From positions 26,687 to 90,686 of the forward strand of contig DWXT01000103.1 in the NCBI GenBank assembly GCA_019119085.1: 64,000 bases of DNA. Direction: 5' to 3'. Below, piece by piece: positions 25,393 through 33,686 of this stretch; the stretch's first letter is position 1; every line of letters begins with the position of its first letter. The notes beneath the pieces are model-generated. The model was not told the DNA's origin and did no database searches. It saw only the letters and a program-made list of their open reading frames with translations. The DNA comes from Flavonifractor avistercoris (GTDB lineage Bacteria; Bacillota; Clostridia; Oscillospirales; Oscillospiraceae). Both the position numbers and the translations under genes were made by a program.

Positions 25393-25440
25393 GGGACATT
25401 CCTCCTTTTTGCTCATCCTATGCTGGAAGGGGGGAGAAGG

Positions 25441-25493
25441 GTTCTCTCCGGCGGAACGGCGGGCATTGTTCTCTCCGGCGGAACGGCGGGCAT
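25441..25493. repeat. two-copy 27-bp direct repeat
   Basis: A 26-base unit starting GTTCTCTCCGGCGGAACGGC is present twice in direct orientation (25441-25466 and 25468-25493), exact in all 26 bases with one spacer base. It lies between the divergent sleC-like cluster and the phosphatase promoter. With two units it is not a CRISPR array. Confidence 0.9.
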
Positions 25494-25497
25494 CCCC

Positions 25498-25526
25498 TTG
25501 TGCTTTTCGGGGGAATTTGCTATAAT
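25498..25526 (+). promoter_or_regulatory. promoter of the tyrosine phosphatase gene
   Basis: TTGTGC and a perfect TATAAT are 17 bp apart, immediately after the direct repeat and about 45 nt before the phosphatase start. Confidence 0.75.
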
Positions 25527-25576
25527 TGGCTTTACCGTATCAGCCGCCCGGAGGGGCGGCGGAAGGGGGAAAGGGC

Positions 25577-26272
25577 ATGTACCGCCGCATCCGGCTTGGA
25601 AAGATGCTGAATCTGCGGGATCTGGGCGGCTATCCTGCGTCCGGCGGGAAGACCACCCGGTGGGGGTGGCTGCTCCGGGGCGACAACCCGGCGGGGCTCT
25701 CCCAGGCCGACCGGGACTGGCTGCTGGAGCGGGGGATCACCACGGTGATCGACCTGCGCAGCCCGGCGGAGATTGAGAAGCTGCCTGACGAGCTGGCCGG
25801 ACAGCCCGGCTTTGCCTGTCGCCATCTCCCCCTGTCCGGAGGCGTGAAGCTGCCCCATGAGGAGGAGCTGGTGGGCTGGGGGTACTTCCAGATGCTGGAG
25901 CGGAAGGAGGAGGTGGCCGCCGTGCTGGCGGCCATCGCCGACGCCCCCGGCGGTGTGCTCTTCCACTGCATGGCGGGCAAAGACCGCACCGGCTGCGTGG
26001 CCGCCCTGCTGCTCACCCTAGCGGGGGTGGATCGGCTGGACATTCTGGCCGACTACCAGGTTTCGGAGACCTACATCCGCCCCGTGATCCAGTGGATGAG
26101 GCAGACACAGGAAAACCTGCCCGCCTATGTGGGGGCCTCCCGGACGGAGTATCTGGAGGACTGCCTGAACCGGCTGGAGGGGGCCTACGGCTCCGTGCCG
26201 GACTACTTACGCGCCGCCGGGCTGTCGGAAAGACAGCTGAACCGGCTGCGGGAGAAACTGCTGGAGGAATAG
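25577..26272 (+). CDS. tyrosine-protein phosphatase (PF13350-type)
   Basis: The 231-residue protein starts NLRDLGGYP (about 14-22), the family N-terminal signature, carries VIDLRSPAEIEKLP, and holds the P-loop HCMAGKDRTGCVAALLLTLAG, i.e. H-C-x2-G-K-D-R-T-G with the nucleophile Cys at about 137. Relatives dephosphorylate phosphotyrosine or phosphoinositides. The bacterial substrate is unknown. No signal peptide is present, so it is cytoplasmic. An earlier in-frame start would lie inside the -10 element, so the ATG with GGGGGAAAGGG before it is used. Confidence 0.88.
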   Translation: MYRRIRLGKMLNLRDLGGYPASGGKTTRWGWLLRGDNPAGLSQADRDWLLERGITTVIDLRSPAEIEKLPDELAGQPGFACRHLPLSGGVKLPHEEELVGWGYFQMLERKEEVAAVLAAIADAPGGVLFHCMAGKDRTGCVAALLLTLAGVDRLDILADYQVSETYIRPVIQWMRQTQENLPAYVGASRTEYLEDCLNRLEGAYGSVPDYLRAAGLSERQLNRLREKLLEE

Positions 26273-26275
26273 CCT

Positions 26276-26986
26276 TTGGGTTCTGTAACACAATTTGTCC
26301 GGGGCATGGACTGGTGGGGCCTGCTCACCCTGCTCATCAGCGCGGCGGCGGCATTGCTGTGCATCACCCTGCACGAGCTGTCCCACGGCTTCGTGGCCTG
26401 GCGGCTGGGGGATCCCACCGCAAAAAGCGCCGGGCGGCTCACCCTCAACCCCATCAAGCACCTGGATCTCTTCGGCCTGCTGATGATGCTCATCGCCAAG
26501 GTGGGCTGGGCCAAGCCGGTGCCGGTGGATATGCGCTATTTCAAGCACCCCAAGCAGGGCATGGCCCTCACCGCCCTGGCCGGGCCGGCGGCCAATTTCC
26601 TCACCGCCCTGGCGGCCACGGCGATTGCCTCCCTGATCTACCACGTTGCCCCGCTCCACCCGGTGTGGGTGGCGGTGCTGTGCTTTCTGTCCAACCTGGC
26701 CCTGCTGGGTGTGGGCATGGGGCTGTTCAACCTGATCCCCATCTCCCCCCTGGACGGCTCCAAGATCCTGTTCGCCCTGCTGCCCGACCGGGCGTATTAC
26801 ACCATCCTGCGCTATGAGAAATACGTCATGGGGGTGCTGATTGTCCTGGTGCTGCTGGGGGCGTTTGACCGGCCCCTGTCCTTCCTCATGCTCCATATAC
26901 TCCAGGGCTTCTGCGCCGTGACCGGCATGCCCATGGGGGCCCTGCTGGTGTTCCAGGACGCGGCCAGTATCTTTCAACTGTTTTGA
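26276..26986 (+). CDS. site-2 protease family metallopeptidase (M50B-like)
   Basis: The 236-residue integral membrane protein has the zinc motif ITLHELSHGFVAWRLGDPTA in its first helices (HELSH), the typical GRLTLNPIKHLDLFG segment, AKPVPVD, and the second metal motif NLIPISPLDGSKIL. It lacks a PDZ domain and is shorter than RseP, fitting the YwhC-like small S2P group that lies upstream of scpA in many Clostridia. The TTG start follows the phosphatase stop by 3 nt and uses GGAGGAA in that gene's end. The substrate is unknown. Confidence 0.9.
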   Translation: MGSVTQFVRGMDWWGLLTLLISAAAALLCITLHELSHGFVAWRLGDPTAKSAGRLTLNPIKHLDLFGLLMMLIAKVGWAKPVPVDMRYFKHPKQGMALTALAGPAANFLTALAATAIASLIYHVAPLHPVWVAVLCFLSNLALLGVGMGLFNLIPISPLDGSKILFALLPDRAYYTILRYEKYVMGVLIVLVLLGAFDRPLSFLMLHILQGFCAVTGMPMGALLVFQDAASIFQLF

Positions 26987-26987
26987 G

Positions 26988-27806
26988 GTGAGCGCCATCG
27001 AAACGCCGATTTTTCACCTGGAAAAGGTGGTCAAGGCACGGGATGAGGAGATGGAGGACTTCAACGGCCCTCTGGATTTGATCCTCCACCTGCTGAGCAA
27101 GAACAAAATGGAGATCAAGGACATCCAGATCTCCCTGATCCTGGATCAGTACCTGGCGTGGATGGCCCGGCGGAAGGAACTGGATCTGGAGGTAGCCAGC
27201 GAGTTCGTCACCATGGCGGCCCAGCTGGTGTTCATCAAGACCAGGATGCTCCTGTCCATCCACGACGAGGAGGCCCTGTCCGAGATGGAACAGCTCATCG
27301 CCTCCCTGGAGGAGCACCAGCGCCACGAGAACTTTGCCAAAATCAAGGCGGTGGTGCCGGAGCTGTCCGACCGCTACGCCGTGGGCCGGGACTATCTGAC
27401 CAAGACGCCGGAGCCCATGCCGGTGGAGAAGACCTACCGCTATGTCCACAGGCCGGAGGATCTGGTGCGAGCCATGCGGTCGGTGCTGGAGCGGGCGGAT
27501 CACCGCCTGCCGCCCCCCATGGCCGCCTTCGAGGGGATTGTGGGCCGGGAGCCCTACCCGGTGGCGGACAAGGCCAGCGAGATCCTGGATCGGCTCAGCC
27601 GCTTCGGCGTGACCCGGTTCCGGGCCCTGTTCAAGGGCAACCGCAGCCGCTCCGAGGTGGTGGCCACCTTCATCGCCGTGCTGGAGCTGTGCAAGGCCCG
27701 GCGGCTGCGCCTGGCGGGCACGGAGACCGACTGCACCGTCACCTGCACCGAGGAGGGGGCGGCGGGAGAACTGGAGCTGACCACCGACGCCGAGACGGCG
27801 GAGTAG
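26988..27806 (+). CDS. scpA: segregation and condensation protein A
   Basis: ScpA is the kleisin that bridges the Smc heads. The 272 residues have the N-terminal kleisin motif FNGPLDLILHLLSKNKMEIKDI (shown here as FNGPLDLILHLL), LDLEVASEFVTMAAQLVFIKTRMLL and a C-terminal winged helix with VATFIAVLEL. The GTG start lies directly after the protease stop and has a weak SD. An Ala/Glu-rich tail ends the protein. It forms a pair with scpB. Confidence 0.95.
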   Translation: MSAIETPIFHLEKVVKARDEEMEDFNGPLDLILHLLSKNKMEIKDIQISLILDQYLAWMARRKELDLEVASEFVTMAAQLVFIKTRMLLSIHDEEALSEMEQLIASLEEHQRHENFAKIKAVVPELSDRYAVGRDYLTKTPEPMPVEKTYRYVHRPEDLVRAMRSVLERADHRLPPPMAAFEGIVGREPYPVADKASEILDRLSRFGVTRFRALFKGNRSRSEVVATFIAVLELCKARRLRLAGTETDCTVTCTEEGAAGELELTTDAETAE

Positions 27807-27852
27807 GGGAACATTACTGCCGGGTTACATCGGGGCAGATTGGGGTTATACT

Positions 27853-28515
27853 ATGGAATTGAAGGAAATTGAATCCGCCATCGAGGGCATCCTGTTCGCC
27901 GCCGGTGAGCCGGTGGGGGTGGAGCGCATCTGCCTGGCCCTGGAGATCGACCGGGCCACGGCGGACGCGGTGTGCCAGCGTCTGGCGGACGCCTACAGCT
28001 ATGAGCGGCGGGGCATCCGGCTTCTGAAGCTGGACAGCAGCTATCAGCTCTGCTCCGCGCCGGAGTTCGCCCCCTATATCCGCAGGGCCTTCGAGAGCCG
28101 GCGGCCCGCCCGCCTGAGCCAGCCCGCCCTGGAGGTGCTGGCCATCATCGCCTACTACCAGCCCGTCACCCGGGCCTATGTGGATCAGATCCGGGGGGTG
28201 GACAGCTCCTACACCGTGGGCCTGCTGCTGGAGCGGGAGCTCATCGAGGAGTGCGGCCGCCTGGCGGTGCCTGGCCGGCCCATCCAGTACCGTACCACCC
28301 AGAACTTCCTGCGCGCCTTCGGCCTGTCCAGCCTGGAGGAGCTGCCCGAGCTGCCCAACGCATCCCCGGAGGACGGACAGATCACCCTGGAGATGCAGGC
28401 GGCGCTGGAGAAGCTCCAGGCGGAGGAACAGGCGGAAGGGGAGACGGCCGATGTGACGGAGGAGGAGATCCTCCAGGCCGCCCGGGAGCTGGCCCAGACG
28501 GAGGAGGCGCAATAA
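27853..28515 (+). CDS. scpB: segregation and condensation protein B
   Basis: ScpB dimerises and binds ScpA within the Smc complex. The 220-residue protein has tandem winged-helix domains with the family motifs AIEGILFAAGEPV, RLSQPALEVLAIIAYYQPVTRA, IRGVDSSYTVGLLLERELI and GRPIQYRTTQNFLRAFGLSSLEELPELP. A Glu-rich, possibly disordered tail follows. It lies 46 nt after scpA and 4 nt before the DUF2953 gene. Confidence 0.96.
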   Translation: MELKEIESAIEGILFAAGEPVGVERICLALEIDRATADAVCQRLADAYSYERRGIRLLKLDSSYQLCSAPEFAPYIRRAFESRRPARLSQPALEVLAIIAYYQPVTRAYVDQIRGVDSSYTVGLLLERELIEECGRLAVPGRPIQYRTTQNFLRAFGLSSLEELPELPNASPEDGQITLEMQAALEKLQAEEQAEGETADVTEEEILQAARELAQTEEAQ

Positions 28516-28519
28516 GCCC

Positions 28520-29131
28520 ATGACAGCCCTTGTGATCCTGGCCGCGGTGGTGTTGGCCCTGGTGCTCCTGGGCCAGATCCGCCTGGGAGCGGCGGTGGAC
28601 TACACCGCCCAGGGCCTGTGCGTGCGCGTCAAGGCAGGGCCTCTGCGGATTCAGGCCTATCCGCGTCCGCCCAGGCCGGAGAAGCCGCAAAAGCGGAAAA
28701 AGAAGAAAAAAGAGCCGGACAAGCCCAAGGAGAAGGCAAGCCCGCTGGCCCAGCTCAGGCAGTACCTGCCGCTGATCACCGACGCGGCGGGGCGTTTGAA
28801 GCGGAAGATCCGCGTCGACAGCTTTACCCTGGAGTTCACCGCCGCGGCGTCCGACCCGGCGTCGGCGGCCCTGATGTTCGGCGGGGCCAATGCGGCGGTG
28901 GGTATGATCTGGCCCCTGGTGGAGCAGAATTTTAACGTGAAGGACAGAGACATCCGCACCCGGGTGGACTTTACCGCCCAGCGGCCGGAGATTGCCCTCT
29001 CCGCGGCGGCCACCCTCACCGCGGCCCAGGCCATCTCCCTGGCTCTGCGGCTGGCAGCGGGGTTTCTGAAAGCAAATTCCCAATCCAATTCCGGGGCCAA
29101 GGCCCCGGCCAGACAGAAAGAGGCGGTTTAA
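28520..29131 (+). CDS. DUF2953 domain protein
   Basis: The 203-residue protein has an N-terminal hydrophobic segment (about 3-20), a very basic stretch of KRKKKKKEPDKPKEK, and a C-terminal region typical of DUF2953, a domain found in sporulating Firmicutes, often beside ytfJ. One membrane anchor with a cytoplasmic or intermembrane domain is likely. The function is unknown. The close spacing to ytfJ (3 nt) suggests a joint role. Confidence 0.75.
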   Translation: MTALVILAAVVLALVLLGQIRLGAAVDYTAQGLCVRVKAGPLRIQAYPRPPRPEKPQKRKKKKKEPDKPKEKASPLAQLRQYLPLITDAAGRLKRKIRVDSFTLEFTAAASDPASAALMFGGANAAVGMIWPLVEQNFNVKDRDIRTRVDFTAQRPEIALSAAATLTAAQAISLALRLAAGFLKANSQSNSGAKAPARQKEAV

Positions 29132-29134
29132 GCT

Positions 29135-29557
29135 ATGGAAAAGCAGCATCCCATTGACGACCTCATGAGCACCACCATGCAGAAGCTCCGGGAGATTGCG
29201 GATGTGAACACCATCGTGGGCAAGCCCATCCAGGCGGGGAATGTGACCATCATCCCCATCTCCCGCCTGACGGTGGGCTTTGCCTCCGGCGGCAGCGACT
29301 TTGTCTCCAAAAACCAGAAGCCGGAGGCCGACAACTCCTTCGGCGGCGGCAGCGGCGCGGGGATGAACCTGTCCCCGGTGGCCTTCCTGATCGTCAAGGG
29401 GGACACGGTGAAGCTGATGCCCGTGGCGCCCCCGGCGGCCACCACCGTGGATCGTGTGGTGGAGATGGTGCCCGAGGTGGTGGACAAGGTCACCGACTTC
29501 ATCGAGAAGCAGCAGGCCAAGGGCCAGGATAAAGGGGAGACGGGAGAGACATACTAA
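29135..29557 (+). CDS. ytfJ: GerW/YtfJ-family sporulation protein
   Basis: The 140-residue protein matches YtfJ (GerW), needed for full germination in Bacillus. Visible are HPIDDLMSTTMQKLREIADVNTIVG-type N-terminal residues (core TIVGKPI), the IIPISRLTVGFASGG strand, an NSFGGGSGAGMNLSPVAFLI core and a Lys/Gln-rich tail. In B. subtilis it is a forespore protein. The local order DUF2953-ytfJ-dac-rluB resembles that of B. subtilis and other spore formers. Confidence 0.9.
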   Translation: MEKQHPIDDLMSTTMQKLREIADVNTIVGKPIQAGNVTIIPISRLTVGFASGGSDFVSKNQKPEADNSFGGGSGAGMNLSPVAFLIVKGDTVKLMPVAPPAATTVDRVVEMVPEVVDKVTDFIEKQQAKGQDKGETGETY

Positions 29558-29585
29558 GGGCATCTTCTGCCCGAGGTGATGTCCC

Positions 29586-30683
29586 TTGAAGCGCGTCTCC
29601 GCCCTTCTGCTGGTTCTGGTACTGCTGTGCCCCGCCGCCGACGCGGCGGGGCCGTCCACGTCGGCCGCCTCCGCCATTTTGATCGACGGCGGGAGCGGCC
29701 GGGTGCTCTACGCCCAAAATGCCGACGAGGAGCGGCCCATCGCCAGCATCACCAAGCTGATGACCGCCCTGGTGGCGGTGGAGCGCCATCCGGAGCTGTC
29801 CGACGTGGTCACTATCCGGCCAGAGTGGACGGGCATTGAGGGCTCCTCCATGTACCTGAAGGCGGGGGAGCAGCTCACCCTGGAGGCGCTGCTCTACGGC
29901 CTGCTGCTGGTGTCGGGCAACGACGCGGCGGAGGCCATCGCCGGCTACTGCGCCGGGGACAGCGAGACCTTCGCGGCCTGGATGAACGAGAAGGCCGCCC
30001 GGCTGGGGATGGAGCACAGCCGTTTTACCAACCCCAGCGGCCTGAACGAGGAGGGGCACTACTCCACCGCCGCCGACATGGCCCGCCTGGCCCGGGCGGT
30101 GCTGGAGCACGAGACCCTGGCCCGCATCGTCAGCACCCGATCCGTCTCGGTGGCAGGCCGCTCCCTCACCAACCACAACAAGCTGCTGTGGCAGTATGAG
30201 GGCTGCACCGGCCTCAAAACCGGCTATACCGAGGCGGCGGGGCGCACCCTGGTGTCCAGCGCGGAGCGGGACGGCCAGACCCTGATTGCCGTCACCCTCA
30301 ATGACCGCAACGACTGGGCGGATCACGCCGCCCTGTTTGACTACGGCTTTGCCGCCTATCCCAATACCATGCTGGCCCTGGCGGGCCGGGCGGTGTCCGC
30401 GGTGCCGGCGTCGGGGAGCCTGTGCCGGTTTGCGCCGGTGGAGACCGTCTCCGACGTGTATTATCCCCTGACGGAAGGGGAGCGGGTGGAGGCAAAAATC
30501 GAACTGCCCCAGACGGTGACGGCCCCTGTCCAGGCGGGGGAGACGGCAGGACAGCTGGTGTTCACCCTGGACGGAGAGGTGATCGGGGAGACCGAGCTGG
30601 TGTACAGCCAGTCCGTGTCCGACGACCGGGCCGGCCCCGGCCTGCTGGAAGGGCTTTTGAACCGCCTCCGCGGCGGGGCATAG
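29586..30683 (+). CDS. D-alanyl-D-alanine carboxypeptidase (S11, DacB/DacF-like)
   Basis: The 365-residue protein has a signal peptide (about 1-21, VSALLLVLVLLCPAADA). The penicillin-binding motifs are SITK (SxxK, about 55-58), SGND (SxN), and LKTGYTEAAG (KTG). A C-terminal beta domain follows, but no amphipathic membrane anchor of the PBP5 type is obvious. It trims pentapeptide stems. The sporulation neighbours suggest a cortex cross-link role like DacB or DacF. The start is TTG with GAGGTGAT upstream. Confidence 0.93.
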   Translation: MKRVSALLLVLVLLCPAADAAGPSTSAASAILIDGGSGRVLYAQNADEERPIASITKLMTALVAVERHPELSDVVTIRPEWTGIEGSSMYLKAGEQLTLEALLYGLLLVSGNDAAEAIAGYCAGDSETFAAWMNEKAARLGMEHSRFTNPSGLNEEGHYSTAADMARLARAVLEHETLARIVSTRSVSVAGRSLTNHNKLLWQYEGCTGLKTGYTEAAGRTLVSSAERDGQTLIAVTLNDRNDWADHAALFDYGFAAYPNTMLALAGRAVSAVPASGSLCRFAPVETVSDVYYPLTEGERVEAKIELPQTVTAPVQAGETAGQLVFTLDGEVIGETELVYSQSVSDDRAGPGLLEGLLNRLRGGA

Positions 30684-30726
30684 CGAGGAATCTTTCTGTT
30701 GTAACCTATAAAAGGGGGGACGCGCC

Positions 30727-31419
30727 GTGGAGGAGCGGCTGCAAAAAATCCTGTCCGCCCGCGGCGTGGCCTCCCGGCGGGCGGCGGAGGACTGGCTGGC
30801 CGCCGGACGGGTGACGGTGAACGGCCGCACCGCCCGGGTGGGGGACAAGGCCGACCCGGAGCGGGACGAGATCCGGGTGGACGGGCGGCTCCTGGCGGAG
30901 CCGGCCCGCCGTACTTATGTGATGCTCAACAAGCCGCGGGGCTATGTGACCACCCTGTCCGACGAGAGGGGGAGGAAAACCGTGGCGGAGCTGGTGACGG
31001 GCTGCGGGGCCCGGGTGTGGCCGGTGGGACGGCTGGATCTGGACTCGGAGGGCCTGCTGCTCCTCACCGACGACGGGGCGCTCACCCAGCGGCTCATCCA
31101 CCCCAGCCATGAGGTGGAGAAGGAGTACCATGTCCGGGTGGAGGGGGATGTGGCCGCCGCCCTGCCGGTGCTGCGGGGCCCCATGGAGCTGGACGGGATC
31201 CCGCTCCACCCGGCCCGGGTGGAGGAGCTGGGGCCCGGGCTGCTCTCCGTGGTGATCCACGAGGGGCGCAACCGCCAGGTGCGGCGCATGTGCGCCGCCG
31301 CCGGGCTGAGGGTGCGCCGCCTGAAGCGGGTGCGGGAGGGGGCGCTCCGACTGGGCGCCCTGCCGCCGGGGAAGTGGCGCCGCCTGACGGCGGAGGAGCT
31401 CCGTCTGCTGGGCCTGTGA
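30727..31419 (+). CDS. rluB: 23S rRNA pseudouridine synthase (RluB/RsuA family)
   Basis: The 230-residue enzyme has an N-terminal S4 RNA-binding domain (ARGVASRRAAEDWLAAGRVTVNG, core SRRAAEDWL), then the catalytic domain with VMLNKPRGYVTT, the catalytic Asp in PVGRLDLDSEGLLLLTDDG and the C-terminal EGRNRQVRRMC. RluB modifies the helix 89 region of 23S rRNA. The GTG start has a G-rich SD. It sits at the end of the scp-ytfJ-dac series as in B. subtilis. Confidence 0.93.
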   Translation: MEERLQKILSARGVASRRAAEDWLAAGRVTVNGRTARVGDKADPERDEIRVDGRLLAEPARRTYVMLNKPRGYVTTLSDERGRKTVAELVTGCGARVWPVGRLDLDSEGLLLLTDDGALTQRLIHPSHEVEKEYHVRVEGDVAAALPVLRGPMELDGIPLHPARVEELGPGLLSVVIHEGRNRQVRRMCAAAGLRVRRLKRVREGALRLGALPPGKWRRLTAEELRLLGL

Positions 31420-31427
31420 CGTCCCTC

Positions 31428-31456
31428 TTTGCAAGATTGGGAGAAAAACTTGCAAA
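31428..31456. promoter_or_regulatory. paired TTGCAA boxes upstream of the RpiR-type regulator
   Basis: TTTGCAAG (31428-31435) and CTTGCAAA (31449-31456) form an inverted repeat. Each contains the palindrome TTGCAA, and the two centres are exactly 21 bp apart, two helical turns. They lie just upstream of the promoter of the regulator gene. Confidence 0.5.
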
Positions 31457-31462
31457 AGGGGA

Positions 31463-31491
31463 TTGCTTTTCCCCGCCAGACCCGGTATGAT
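31463..31491 (+). promoter_or_regulatory. promoter of the RpiR-type regulator operon
   Basis: TTGCTT and TATGAT are 17 bp apart, about 70 nt before the start. It probably drives the regulator through ispH, since the genes from 31561 to 36920 overlap end to end. Confidence 0.65.
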
Positions 31492-31560
31492 AAAGAAGAT
31501 TGAAATCCGCGTCTGGGCGCCACTCCCGCCGGAGCGGACAGACAGTAGGGGGATCCATCC

Positions 31561-32430
31561 ATGTCCAACGACATTTTATCGGTGATTCAGGGCAATATGC
31601 CCACCTTCTCCAAGGGACAGAAGCTGATTGCCAATTTCATTCTGGAGTCCTATGACAAGGCGGCCTTCATGACCGCCAGCCGCCTGGGCAAGACCGTCCG
31701 CGTCAGCGAGTCCACGGTGGTGCGCTTTGCCGCAGAACTGGGCTATGACGGCTATCCCGCTATGCAGAAGGCCCTCCAGGAGATGATCCGCTCCAAGCTC
31801 ACCTCCATCCAGCGCATTGAGGTGTCCAACGACCGCATCGGTGACCAGGATATCCTGTCCATGGTGATGCAGTCGGACATGGAAAAGATCCGCATGACCT
31901 TGGAGGAGACAGACCGGGAGCACTTCAACCGGGCGGTGGACGCCATTGCGGCGGCCCGGCACATCTATATCCTGGGGGTGCGCTCGGCGGCGGCCCTGGC
32001 CAGCTTCCTGGGCTTCTATTTCAACCTGATCTTCGACCATGTGACGGTGGTGCACTCCACCTCCACCAGTGAGGTGTTCGAGCAGCTGCTGCGGGTGGGG
32101 CCCGGGGATGTGGTGATCGGCATCAGCTTCCCCCGGTACTCCCGCCGGACGGTGACGGCCATGCAGTTTGCCAGCGACAGGGGGGCCACCACCATCGCCC
32201 TCACCGACAGCGAGACCTCGCCTCTGGCCCCCATCTCCACGCTGAAGCTGCTGGCCAAGAGCGACATGGCCTCCTTCGTGGACTCCCTGGTGGCCCCGCT
32301 GTCCCTGGTCAATGCCCTGATCGTGGCCATCGGGCGGAAGAAGAACGACGATCTCTCCCAGACCTTTGAGACGCTGGAGCAGATCTGGGATGAGTATCAG
32401 GTCTATGAGAAGGTGGAAGAGAACCATTGA
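31561..32430 (+). CDS. MurR/RpiR-family transcriptional regulator
   Basis: The 289-residue protein has an N-terminal HTH_6 domain (FSKGQKLIANFIL..., TVRVSESTVVRFAAELGYDGYPAMQ, core SESTVVRFA) and a C-terminal SIS sugar-phosphate-binding domain (HIYILGVRSAAALASFLGFY, GDVVIGISFPRYSRRTV, ATTIALTDSETSPLAP). RpiR proteins usually sense phosphosugars. No sugar gene is adjacent, so the effector is unclear. Its end overlaps the flavoprotein gene by 4 nt, placing it at the head of the cmk-plsC-ispH operon. Confidence 0.9.
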   Translation: MSNDILSVIQGNMPTFSKGQKLIANFILESYDKAAFMTASRLGKTVRVSESTVVRFAAELGYDGYPAMQKALQEMIRSKLTSIQRIEVSNDRIGDQDILSMVMQSDMEKIRMTLEETDREHFNRAVDAIAAARHIYILGVRSAAALASFLGFYFNLIFDHVTVVHSTSTSEVFEQLLRVGPGDVVIGISFPRYSRRTVTAMQFASDRGATTIALTDSETSPLAPISTLKLLAKSDMASFVDSLVAPLSLVNALIVAIGRKKNDDLSQTFETLEQIWDEYQVYEKVEENH

Positions 32431-33686
32431 GTGATGTGATTGTTGTCGGCGGCGGCGCGGCCGGATGCATGGCCGCCCTTGCCGCCGCCCAAAGGGGGGC
32501 CTCCGTCACCCTGCTGGAGCGCAACCCCAAGCTGGGGCGCAAGCTGTACATCACCGGCAAGGGCCGCTGCAACGTGACCAACGACTGCACGGTGCAGGAG
32601 GTGCTCCAAAACGTCCCCCACAACAGCCGATTCCTAACCAGCGCCGTCACCCGCTTCCCGCCGGAGGCGGTGAAGGCGTTTTTTGAGGGCCTGGGCGTGC
32701 CGCTGAAGACGGAGCGGGGGAACCGGGTCTTTCCCCGGTCGGACAAGGCCGCCGACATCATCGACGCCCTGCTCCGCGCCCTGCGCCGGGCGGGGGTGTC
32801 CGTGGTGCAGGATCGGGCCGTGTCCCTGCGGCGGGAGGACGGCGTCCTTCTGGGCGTGGAAGGGGAGAACGGCTTCTACCCCGGCGGGGCGGCGGTGATC
32901 GCCACCGGCGGGGTGTCCTACCCGCTCACCGGCTCCACCGGCGACGGCTATGCGCTGGCCCGCAGCGTGGGGCACACCGTTCTGCCCCCCAGGCCCAGCC
33001 TGGTGCCCCTGGTGGCAGAGCAGGATTTCTGCGCCAGGATGCAGGGCCTGTCCCTGCGCAACGTGGCCATCCAGGTGCGAAACGGGAAGAAAAAGGCGGT
33101 CTACGCCGAGCAGGGGGAGCTGCTGTTCACCCACTTCGGCCTGTCCGGGCCGCTGATCCTCAGCGCCAGCGCCCACATGCGGGATTTTGAGAAGGAGCAC
33201 TACTACATCAACCTGGATCTCAAGCCCGCCCTGGACGAGGAGAAGCTGGACAAGCGGCTGCTCCGGGATCTGGAGGAAAACGCCAACCGGGATTTCCACA
33301 ATGTGCTGGAAGGGCTGGTGCCCCGGCTGATGGTGCCGGTGCTGGTGGAGCTCACCGGCATCCCGGCGGAGGAGAAGGCACATTCTGTGACCAAGGCCCA
33401 GCGCCGCCGACTGCTGGACACCCTCAAGTGCCTGCGCATCGACATCAAGGGCCCCCGCCCGGTGGAGGAGGCCATCGTCACCTCCGGCGGGGTCAAGGTG
33501 TCGGAGGTCAACCCCACCACCATGGCATCCAAGCTGGCCCCCGGCGTCTATTTTGCCGGAGAGGTGCTGGATGTGGATGCCTATACCGGCGGCTTCAACC
33601 TGCAGCTCGCCTGGGCCACCGGCCGGGCGGCCGGGGAGGCCGCCGCCCTGTCCTGCACTGAAAACCGAGGAGGAAGCAACCCATGA
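32427..33686 (+). CDS. HI0933-family NAD(P)/FAD-dependent flavoprotein
   Basis: The 419-residue protein has the FAD-binding VIVVGGGAAGCMAALAAAQRG at the N-terminus (core GGGAAG), the HI0933 signature NPKLGRKLYITGKGRCNVTN, a ATGGVSYPLTGSTGDGYALA segment and the C-terminal GEVLDVDAYTGGFNLQLAWATG motif. It belongs to the YhiN/BaiN-type oxidoreductases. BaiN has been linked to bile acid dehydroxylation, but most members are uncharacterised. The TTG start overlaps the regulator stop. It lies upstream of cmk in many Clostridia. Confidence 0.9.
   Translation: MSDVIVVGGGAAGCMAALAAAQRGASVTLLERNPKLGRKLYITGKGRCNVTNDCTVQEVLQNVPHNSRFLTSAVTRFPPEAVKAFFEGLGVPLKTERGNRVFPRSDKAADIIDALLRALRRAGVSVVQDRAVSLRREDGVLLGVEGENGFYPGGAAVIATGGVSYPLTGSTGDGYALARSVGHTVLPPRPSLVPLVAEQDFCARMQGLSLRNVAIQVRNGKKKAVYAEQGELLFTHFGLSGPLILSASAHMRDFEKEHYYINLDLKPALDEEKLDKRLLRDLEENANRDFHNVLEGLVPRLMVPVLVELTGIPAEEKAHSVTKAQRRRLLDTLKCLRIDIKGPRPVEEAIVTSGGVKVSEVNPTTMASKLAPGVYFAGEVLDVDAYTGGFNLQLAWATGRAAGEAAALSCTENRGGSNP

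Noticed and set aside
25441..25493. possible minimal CRISPR array
   Set aside because: Only two units with a single-base spacer and no cas genes nearby; it is a simple tandem duplication.
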